This document shows, one piece after another, positions 57,765 to 64,000 of a DNA stretch of 64,000 nucleotides (its first letter is position 1; each line of letters starts with the position of its first letter). A program made the translations under genes and the position numbers. The stretch lies in the NCBI RefSeq assembly GCF_004770155.1, contig NZ_RQFA01000072.1, forward strand, positions 78,001 to 142,000. The letters are read 5' to 3'. Below the pieces are notes generated by a model, which worked only from the letters and a program-made list of their open reading frames with translations, made no database searches and was not told where the DNA came from. This DNA comes from Leptospira gomenensis (GTDB lineage: Bacteria; Spirochaetota; Leptospiria; Leptospirales; Leptospiraceae).

Positions 57765-58670
57765 ATGAGAATCCGGCCTAAATTTTTCCGAACGATAGTT
57801 GCCATTACGGCTTTTTGGTATATTTCATTTTCTTTATGTTCTTGTGGGAAGGATTCCGCGAGTTCGGACGTTTTGCTCGGACTTTTGGCACTTGCCGGTC
57901 AAGGGTCCGTTCCTTACTTCGGTGGAGGAGAAACTTCCCCTCCGCCTCCCGATTCGGAGGAACCCGCCGGGCCGCTGTTGAACGATCTGAGTTCGCAGTC
58001 GAACTATGTGATCGCAAGTCCCGATCCCTATCAAAGTATTCGTATTACGTTTTCATTGAATAGTTCGGTCGCTTATCCAGTCTCATACAAGGCCTATCTC
58101 GGCAGACCGAATCTGCTGCAATTGAACGCGGACGGAGTGAGTGCGTCCAATTTCATCCAACAGACTTCCACGACGGAGCCGGGTTCTTCGAATCGTTTTC
58201 TGTTTATTTCTCCCGAAACGAGTCAGCGTTATAAGGTCATCGTGATCGCGCAGAGCATCTACGGTAATTCGTCCAAGGAAATCATCACGACTCCTCCTGC
58301 GATTCCGGGAGGACCCTGCGCCGGTGCGGTAGCGCTCCCGGTCACGCTCGGAAACTGCGCGCAACATTGTGTCGAAGCGACTTTGAACGGAACTCGGATC
58401 GAATTGGTTTCCCGTTTTAACAACCCGGCTCTGATGGCTTATTTGTATATGGATCTGACGACGTCTTACGCGGGTGGAGCCGGGCCGACGCCGTTTCAAT
58501 ACGTGGAACAGTTCGACGCTCCCGCGGGCATTTATGAAGCGAGAAGCGACTTCGATCGGAACACTTATACAAACGCGTGTTTTACTCTAAGTTCCTATCA
58601 GGTAAACGACGACGGAACCGCCGGTGGTTTTTCGGATCATTACTTGAACACGACCATCACGGTGCCGTAG
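57765..58670 (+). CDS. Lipoprotein of unknown function
   Basis: 301 residues. The signal ends in LCSC (Cys27); then a Pro/Gly-rich linker (~50-70) and a beta-rich domain (75-175, SIRITFSLNSSVAYPVSYKA), followed by a C-terminal domain with paired cysteines (GPCAG, NCAQHCVEA, NACF). GGAAGGACGTGG is a good ribosome binding site. Probably surface or periplasmic. Family not recognised. Confidence 0.75.
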   Translation: MRIRPKFFRTIVAITAFWYISFSLCSCGKDSASSDVLLGLLALAGQGSVPYFGGGETSPPPPDSEEPAGPLLNDLSSQSNYVIASPDPYQSIRITFSLNSSVAYPVSYKAYLGRPNLLQLNADGVSASNFIQQTSTTEPGSSNRFLFISPETSQRYKVIVIAQSIYGNSSKEIITTPPAIPGGPCAGAVALPVTLGNCAQHCVEATLNGTRIELVSRFNNPALMAYLYMDLTTSYAGGAGPTPFQYVEQFDAPAGIYEARSDFDRNTYTNACFTLSSYQVNDDGTAGGFSDHYLNTTITVP

Positions 58671-58675
58671 CTCGT

Positions 58676-59680
58676 TCAACTTTCCTGTTCTATGACTTCC
58701 GATTCTTTGAGCGAGAATTCGGTTTTGCCGAGTCCTCGTTTTCTGCGGTCGAAGATCCAATACACGTAGAGAACGATCGCGAAAAAACTCTGTAGAATGA
58801 ATTGGGCCAAATGAACCGTCGTCGCGTAGAACAATCCTTCGGATGCTTTTCTTCCCATCAAAACGAAGGAGGATGTGACCGATGCGTGAAACACTCCCGC
58901 ACCTGAAGGAGCGGAAGGAACCATAACTCCTACCGCTCCACCAAACATGATTAAGACGATACCCGCGTAACCCATTTCGATCCCTACGAGTTTGAGTAGA
59001 ATTCCGTAACTCAGCGCGTAACCGATCAACCAAGTGAACGCGGTCAAAACCGCCGGAAGCAAGAATTTACGAAAGACTAAAAAATTTCCGAGATCGCGAA
59101 TGTAATGCGCCAGTCGGTTTAAAAACCATTCCCGTTTTCCGGCGAGTCCGGCGATCCGAGCGAGTACGGAAATTAATAATTCGTTGAAGTACCGAACAGC
59201 TACGAGGCCCAGAAAAATTCCGAGGATCGCCGATGTGGAAAGGATAAAAAATGAATCGCTGCTCGCGTCCTTGATCCCCAGAAACATGAGTGCGCAGATT
59301 CCCGCGGAGAAGATAAAGGAGAAGTCCAAGACTTTTTCGATGAATAACGCGGTGACCAAGGTGGGGTAAGCGAGTTCGGATTCCTTTTTGCAGAAATAGA
59401 GTCGGAAAATATCGCCGCCTCGCGCGGGCAGAAACATGTTGGCTCCCACTCCGATGAAGGAAGATAAGAGCGCATAACGGAAGCGGATTCGTTTTCCCAT
59501 GAGTAGGTGCCATCTCCACGAGAACATCAATAACCCCCAAGCGCTTGAGATACAAAACGGGACGAGATAGATCGGTTCCCAACGTTCGCGGATCCTTGTA
59601 AACTCCCCTAGGTCGAGTTTGTAGAATAAAAATCCCAGCGCTCCGAGGCTGACTACGGTTCCTAATACGATTCGTTTCAA
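58676..59680 (-). CDS. UPF0104 / lysylphosphatidylglycerol-synthase-type membrane protein
   Basis: 334 residues with about eight membrane helices. [15 protein letters not shown] (helix 3 loop), [10 protein letters not shown], and [20 protein letters not shown] are conserved blocks of the flippase-like domain of MprF/AglD proteins. There is no C-terminal aminoacyl-transferase domain, so it would be a lipid-flippase-like stand-alone protein. The likely start is TTG 59680 with AGGT 8 bases before. Last gene of a leftward five-gene operon. Confidence 0.88.
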   Translation of the reverse strand: MKRIVLGTVVSLGALGFLFYKLDLGEFTRIRERWEPIYLVPFCISSAWGLLMFSWRWHLLMGKRIRFRYALLSSFIGVGANMFLPARGGDIFRLYFCKKESELAYPTLVTALFIEKVLDFSFIFSAGICALMFLGIKDASSDSFFILSTSAILGIFLGLVAVRYFNELLISVLARIAGLAGKREWFLNRLAHYIRDLGNFLVFRKFLLPAVLTAFTWLIGYALSYGILLKLVGIEMGYAGIVLIMFGGAVGVMVPSAPSGAGVFHASVTSSFVLMGRKASEGLFYATTVHLAQFILQSFFAIVLYVYWIFDRRKRGLGKTEFSLKESEVIEQES

Positions 59681-59696
59681 TTCGATTTACCTCGGT

Positions 59697-60047
59697 TTAT
59701 CCCGGCGGCCACGTCATACGACGTTCGGCTAAAAGATGAAAATGGATGTGAAAGACTGTCTGGCCGCCGTTCTTCCCGGTGTTGTTGACGACACGATATC
59801 CGTTTTCGGTGACGCCTAACGTTTCGGCCGTATCGCGTATGCGGAGTAGTATGTTCCCGTATAAGGTCGCGTCTTCTTCCGAAATTTCGGCCAAGGACAC
59901 GACGTGTTTTTTCGGTATAAAAACCACGTGAACCGGAGCCTGCGGGGAAATGTCGTGGAAGGCGATGATTTCCTCGTCCTCATACGCGATTTTTGCCGGT
60001 ATTTCCTTTTTTGCGATCTTACAGAAGATACAACTCGATTCGTTCAT
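59697..60047 (-). CDS. HIT-family nucleotide hydrolase
   Basis: 116 residues, the Hint subgroup. Histidine triad HIHFH (100-104), with the N-terminal [12 protein letters not shown] and the FIPKKHV block. Likely hydrolyses AMP-linked compounds such as adenosine phosphoramidates. Its ATG overlaps the stop of the ROK gene (ATGA), so the two are translationally coupled. Confidence 0.95.
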   Translation of the reverse strand: MNESSCIFCKIAKKEIPAKIAYEDEEIIAFHDISPQAPVHVVFIPKKHVVSLAEISEEDATLYGNILLRIRDTAETLGVTENGYRVVNNTGKNGGQTVFHIHFHLLAERRMTWPPG

Positions 60048-60940
60048 TCGTGATACTCCATACAGAGCGCAGCCGCGCCCAGGGTTCCGGATACGTTTTC
60101 TCCCGGCAATATTCTCGTGTACGTCCTAAAAATGGGAAAGATCAGCTCTTGGATCCTTCGTTTGAGTCCGTCCCCGAACATCGCCCAGGAACGGATCAAT
60201 CCGCCGGTAAAGACGAGCGTATCAGGATTTAGAGTGTGGATCAACCCTCTGCAAAGTTGCGCGAGCGCTTCGATACCTTCGTCTAACAACGATACTGCGG
60301 CTTGTTCGCCCCGTTCCGCTCTTCGGAAAAATTCCTCCGCGGAAGAAAGTTCGGTTCCCGTTTTTTCCGAGTATCGGGTCAAAAATCCGCTCGCGCTGAA
60401 ATACGTTTCCGCACATCCTCTTTGTCCGCAACCGCATATCGGACCGCGCGGGTCGTAGGTGACATGGCCCACCTCCATTCCGCTGCCCTTATATCCGTTG
60501 AACAATTTTCCCTGATATACCCAGCCCCCTCCGAGCCCGGTTCCTAAAGTCAGGATGAGAAGGTTGGAGGAATTTTTTCCGTTTCCGAATCTGTATTCTC
60601 CGAGGGCGGCGACGTTTGCGTCGTTATTGTAATATACCGGATACGGAAATTTATTTCTTAGATGATCGACTAACGCGACTTCTTTGAGTAGGGGAAGGTT
60701 GGCGGATTGAAGGAGGAGGCCGCGATCGGAATCTATCGGTCCGGGGCTTCCGATTCCGATCGCGGCCAACGAAGGGACTCTCATCTCCGATACGATATTC
60801 TCCAGAGATTCCAAAAAATTTTTCGAGTTCGTCGCCGCTCCCGTGGGTCGAGAAGTATTCGCGAGAACGGTTCCGTCCGGATGTACGAGGCTGGCCTTGA
60901 TACTTCCCGCACCGATGTCGATCCCTAAATAGGAATTCAC
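60044..60940 (-). CDS. ROK-family sugar kinase (glucokinase-like)
   Basis: 298 residues. ATP-binding [15 protein letters not shown] (5-19), [10 protein letters not shown], the catalytic [12 protein letters not shown], and the zinc signature [19 protein letters not shown] (His and three Cys). Intact for phosphorylating a hexose such as glucose; substrate not provable. ATGA overlaps link it to both the LolD-like ATPase upstream and the HIT protein downstream. Confidence 0.94.
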   Translation of the reverse strand: MNSYLGIDIGAGSIKASLVHPDGTVLANTSRPTGAATNSKNFLESLENIVSEMRVPSLAAIGIGSPGPIDSDRGLLLQSANLPLLKEVALVDHLRNKFPYPVYYNNDANVAALGEYRFGNGKNSSNLLILTLGTGLGGGWVYQGKLFNGYKGSGMEVGHVTYDPRGPICGCGQRGCAETYFSASGFLTRYSEKTGTELSSAEEFFRRAERGEQAAVSLLDEGIEALAQLCRGLIHTLNPDTLVFTGGLIRSWAMFGDGLKRRIQELIFPIFRTYTRILPGENVSGTLGAAALCMEYHE

Positions 60941-61602
60941 TTTACCACCCTGGTGAACGCTCCCTCTCTCATCTCGTAGATCGTCTTTGCGTCGAATGCT
61001 AAATTCATATCATGAGTTACTAATAGAATCGTCAGGCCTCTCGTGTTGAAATCGTAAAGAAGGTTGCGGACGAGTTCGCTGTTCTCCGGATCCAGATCCC
61101 CCGAGGGTTCGTCCGCCAATAAAAGTTCCGGCTCGTTGATCAAGGATCGGGCGATCGCCGTCATCTGAATTTGCCCTCCGGACAACTTGGAAGGAAAACT
61201 TTTTCGGATCGATTGTAGGTTGAGGCTTTGGATCAGGTATTCGCATTTTTCCTGATATTCCTTGGGACTGAACTTTCCTACGAGAAGAGCGGGAAGTAGA
61301 ATATTCTCCTCCACATCCAAATGAGGGAGAAGTTCCGAAAATTGAAAGATAAGACCGATGTTGCGCGCCCGGAAATTCGCCAAGGTTCCGTGGCTCATGT
61401 CGCTCACCTTAGTCGTGTCGAAATAGATTTCCCCCGAACTGCTGCTCAACATTCCGGTGATCATCGAAAGAAGAGTCGTTTTTCCGGAACCGGACGGGCC
61501 CACGATGGCGACATAGTCGGATTGGTTCATGTCGAAGGAAACCCCGTCCACGGCTTTGGATTTGCCGTATTCACGGGAAAGATTATTGATACGAAGGATC
61601 AT
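60937..61602 (-). CDS. ABC transporter ATP-binding protein, LolD/MacB-type
   Basis: 221 residues from ATG 61602, with AGGGGAAA just upstream. A longer N-terminus would lie inside the permease gene and is rejected. Walker [11 protein letters not shown]-loop ([10 protein letters not shown]), signature LSGGQIQM, Walker [13 protein letters not shown] and the H-loop VTHD are all present. It is most like the LolD/MacB/FtsE branch, which works with FtsX-type permeases; the partner here is the 174-residue membrane protein upstream. Confidence 0.93.
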   Translation of the reverse strand: MILRINNLSREYGKSKAVDGVSFDMNQSDYVAIVGPSGSGKTTLLSMITGMLSSSSGEIYFDTTKVSDMSHGTLANFRARNIGLIFQFSELLPHLDVEENILLPALLVGKFSPKEYQEKCEYLIQSLNLQSIRKSFPSKLSGGQIQMTAIARSLINEPELLLADEPSGDLDPENSELVRNLLYDFNTRGLTILLVTHDMNLAFDAKTIYEMREGAFTRVVK

Positions 61603-62123
61603 TTTCCCCTCCGAATGGAACGATACGGATCCAAAAACGTGAGAATAAACGCTATGGTTCCTCCGATTCCGGAAACCAAAGAAAGACAGATCAATAAACT
61701 TTTCGCCGGATCCATCCAACTGGAACTTTCATCCACCCAAGGAGGGAATACGATCGTAAGGATCGTCGCGATCAGGAAACCGATTCCGTGTAAGATCCAA
61801 AGTTCCGCGACGAGAAGGCGAACGGTTCCTACCCGATTTCCTCCCACGGCCATCATAATTCCCGCGTCGCTCGTTCTTAAAAGAGTGCGGGTCACCACCA
61901 TAAATACCAATCCGGCCGAACTAAGTAATAAAACCAGCTGTGGATAATTCCGAAAGAGTTCGATACTAGAAGGGTTGGAGGGGGCTTTGTCCATTCTGAC
62001 TAAAAAGATTCCGAAGATCAGAAAAAAACAAAAGAGCGCTGAAAATCCTATATGAAGAACACTGATACTAATATCGCGTTTTACGATCGAATATGCGAAT
62101 CTGAAGTAGGTAATTTTTCCCAT
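61599..62123 (-). CDS. Short ABC-transporter permease
   Basis: 174 residues from ATG 62123 (a TTG six codons earlier possible). Four hydrophobic helices. The two helices after [20 protein letters not shown] and the motif [20 protein letters not shown] stretch ([20 protein letters not shown]) are the FtsX/MacB coupling region (normally R-E-I-G-x-x-x-A-x-G). A large periplasmic domain is missing, so it is a half-size permease. Stop overlaps the ATPase start (ATGA). Confidence 0.75.
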   Translation of the reverse strand: MGKITYFRFAYSIVKRDISISVLHIGFSALFCFFLIFGIFLVRMDKAPSNPSSIELFRNYPQLVLLLSSAGLVFMVVTRTLLRTSDAGIMMAVGGNRVGTVRLLVAELWILHGIGFLIATILTIVFPPWVDESSSWMDPAKSLLICLSLVSGIGGTIAFILTFLDPYRSIRRGK

Positions 62124-62237
62124 CTGGTTTCGTTTCTGCAAAATGATTTGATTTTATCCCAAGATCGGGAAATACCCGGTTTGATCCCGGGGTTTTTTAT
62201 CCATTTACTAACCGGAACCTGAAAGAAAAACAAAAAA

Positions 62238-63809
62238 ATGATCTTCGTCATTCTTGTCGCCATCGGAATCATCCTGATCGTCGCGTTTGGATCCTTCCTC
62301 ATCCAGACCAAGAAAGACGCGTTCGAAAAGGCTTTGGCGTTGGCCGCGATGGGGAATTACGTGGACGCGCGAGTGATGATTCGGGATATCCTGGACAGTT
62401 CCCCTTCGAACGTTCGAGCGCATTATGTGATCGCTAAAATTTACGCGATGGAAGGGGATACGGTAAATGAGGCCCGCCACCTCGAAAAGATAAAAAAGAT
62501 CGGCTCGTATGAAAAGGGAATCAACGAGGTGGCGGTTTCCAACAGGATCGCGGACATTTATTATCAGCAGGATTTATTCGAAGAAGCGCTTTTTCATTAT
62601 TTGGATACGATTTCGATCGAGCCGGAAAATCCCGAGGCAAACATACGGATCGGTTTTATGGCGCTCGGACAGAAGGAATTCTCCATTGCCGATCGTTTTC
62701 TGAATAAGATTCCCAATGAAAGAATCAAAATTCCCTCCCTGTTCATCGGGAAAGGAGTTCTTGCGGCAGTCCTACATAAGGGAAATCCGAGCGAACATTT
62801 TGCCAAGGCGTACGAATTGGACCCGGCGTCCCCCGTTTGCGGATTTTTATACGCTCTTGGTTTGGCGCGGGAAGGAAAGTTAGAAGAGGCTGCCAAAACC
62901 GCCAACTCGGTGGCGGATCTGATCGAAGACGATTATGTGAGTTATACGATCTTCCAATTTCTGATGTGCGTTTTTATTCTTCAAAAAAACCTGGGAGAAG
63001 CGTTGAAGTTCGCTCGTCTTTGTATGGAGATGGCGCGGAACAGCGGATGGAAACAGGAGATGATCGATTCCGACGTTCATTTTTCTTTGTTGGCCGTCAA
63101 ACTTGGAAAACTCGAAGAGGCGAGCGAGTATCTGATCGAAGCGGAGTCCGAGCGCATCGACGACAAACGAATATTAGAATTAGCTAATTATAAATTCCAA
63201 TTGGAAACGAAACGTCTCGAAGCGGGTAAAACGACCCAGAGCGGATTTTCCATCGACGAAGAGATCGGGAGAATTTTCGGTGAGTTGTTTCCGGTCGAAA
63301 GATTTTACGAACTTTCCGGTCTTAAGTCTTCCAAGTCGTTTCATATCAAGGGTATTCTGGACGACCAGGGGAATAAACTTCTAACGGACATTTCCAAAAT
63401 CGGCGTCGGTGTGATGGATCATTATCGCCAGCTCAAAGGAGTCGAATTCAAAAACCTTTGTGTACGAATCGTAATGGCTTTGAATTATACGGTAAGTCGA
63501 GAAATTCCGAATAAAGAAGGGGACGGACTCAACCTAACCGGGCTAAACAAGATCGATAAGGAAACCAGGGCTTTGTTTAAGTTTCGCAAATGGAAGGACG
63601 CGAAAATTTCGGATATTTTTCTGAGGGACACGTTGAGTCAGTTGAAGGAACTCGGAGTGGACAAGGCTTATGTTTTGGGGGATGCGGAATTTACGGAAGG
63701 TGCAAAACGATTTTTGACGGATAATCCGAGTCTTTTGAACGTCATCTACGGAAAAGATTTAGAAGAACTGTTGAAGAAGGCGCTTCGGATGGAGACAAAG
63801 GGCGCATAA
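62238..63809 (+). CDS. Membrane TPR protein with C-terminal degenerate Mrr-like nuclease domain
   Basis: 523 residues. One N-terminal transmembrane helix (about 2-22), a TPR region (~28-330), then from ~402 a domain that follows the Mrr restriction-endonuclease pattern: [59 protein letters not shown] and [10 protein letters not shown]. The catalytic Asp of GDGGxD is replaced (Asn432) and the Q-x-K is K-F-R (448-450), so cleavage is unlikely; it may bind nucleic acid or act as a scaffold. Divergent from the ABC operon across about 114 bases. Confidence 0.75.
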   Translation: MIFVILVAIGIILIVAFGSFLIQTKKDAFEKALALAAMGNYVDARVMIRDILDSSPSNVRAHYVIAKIYAMEGDTVNEARHLEKIKKIGSYEKGINEVAVSNRIADIYYQQDLFEEALFHYLDTISIEPENPEANIRIGFMALGQKEFSIADRFLNKIPNERIKIPSLFIGKGVLAAVLHKGNPSEHFAKAYELDPASPVCGFLYALGLAREGKLEEAAKTANSVADLIEDDYVSYTIFQFLMCVFILQKNLGEALKFARLCMEMARNSGWKQEMIDSDVHFSLLAVKLGKLEEASEYLIEAESERIDDKRILELANYKFQLETKRLEAGKTTQSGFSIDEEIGRIFGELFPVERFYELSGLKSSKSFHIKGILDDQGNKLLTDISKIGVGVMDHYRQLKGVEFKNLCVRIVMALNYTVSREIPNKEGDGLNLTGLNKIDKETRALFKFRKWKDAKISDIFLRDTLSQLKELGVDKAYVLGDAEFTEGAKRFLTDNPSLLNVIYGKDLEELLKKALRMETKGA

Positions 63810-63940
63810 CGTATTTTCGTACATTCGCCGCTAAACAGAGGAATTATGTTCGTTACTTTTCCTGTTTTCGATTTTTGGTCTGTCGGTCGGTGCGGGGTTT
63901 TGGCTGCGTTAGTCGGTCGTTGGATTGATTCGTTATATGT

Positions 63941-63976
63941 TTTTGTTTGTTTGTTTGTTTCGTTTGTTTCGTTTCA
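63941..63976. repeat. TTTG-type microsatellite at the right edge
   Basis: About six units of TTTG with CGTTTGTTTC interruptions, in the non-coding tail after the TPR-Mrr gene. Bases 63810-64000 show no gene. Confidence 0.5.
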
Positions 63977-64000
63977 TGCGCTCATGGGACGAGTTGGTGT

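Noticed and set aside
61603..61719. N-terminal extension of the LolD-like ATPase
   Set aside because: It lies in another frame of the permease gene; ATG 61602 has a good ribosome binding site and the standard first strand.

Overview
The window is chromosomal DNA of a Leptospira (spirochaete). Several things point to this: a leptospiral DUF1564-type gene, loose spirochaetal lipoboxes (SFAQC, IVHC, LCSC), many TPR, HEAT and NHL proteins, frequent TTG and GTG starts, and no phage, insertion sequence, rRNA, tRNA or CRISPR array that I could recognise. Base composition looks fairly high for the genus, except for an AT-richer stretch at about 22-28.5 kb. The species cannot be fixed by eye.

Layout. 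0-5 kb: a lipoprotein cut by the left edge, then an operon ribH-nusB-TPR-HEAT. 5-12 kb: envelope genes (PEGA lipoprotein, a YidD-like lipoprotein overlapping a divergent exported protein, a barrel-like protein), an AraC-type membrane regulator, a hotdog thioesterase and a two-domain DUF1566 protein. 12-19.6 kb: a cysteine-cluster protein and a J-like protein, divergent from miaB, an LptF/LptG-type permease and a coiled-coil protein; then mgsA and a HesB-fold-like protein without cysteines. 19.6-31 kb: a TPR/NHL/vWA gene pair, a DUF1564 protein, a histone-deacetylase-family enzyme, a GHL-type glycosidase, an enoyl-CoA hydratase and a PilZ protein split by a large insert. 31-37.5 kb: mtnC, an MFS transporter, an alpha/beta hydrolase, an EEP-family phosphodiesterase and a VOC protein.

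37.9-48.6 kb is the most striking segment. Six leftward genes with gaps of 2-36 bases encode a CoA-transferase, a KAS III enzyme, a ~1,780-residue protein that joins a Ser/Thr kinase, an AAA ATPase, a helical repeat region, a GAF domain and a SpoIIE/PP2C phosphatase, then a SiaB-type kinase, a SiaC-type phosphoprotein and a GAF-linked class III adenylate cyclase. It looks like the SiaABCD partner-switch of Pseudomonas with two changes: the SiaA-like phosphatase is fused to a large kinase/ATPase sensor, and a cAMP-type cyclase takes the place of the diguanylate cyclase. From 49 to 53.5 kb follow a thioesterase fused to a four-helix-bundle (23S rRNA intervening-sequence) domain, an SDR reductase, a PP2C phosphatase, a second SiaB-like kinase and a KAS II enzyme. 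A second class III cyclase sits at 54.2 kb. The area therefore mixes acyl-chain enzymes with partner-switch and cyclic-nucleotide signalling.

55.7-64 kb: lipoproteins, an ArsR regulator with a fatty-acid-hydroxylase-superfamily protein (each preceded by the same 18-base motif), a five-gene leftward operon (short ABC permease, LolD-like ATPase, ROK kinase, HIT protein, UPF0104 membrane protein), and a TPR membrane protein ending in a degenerate Mrr-type nuclease domain.
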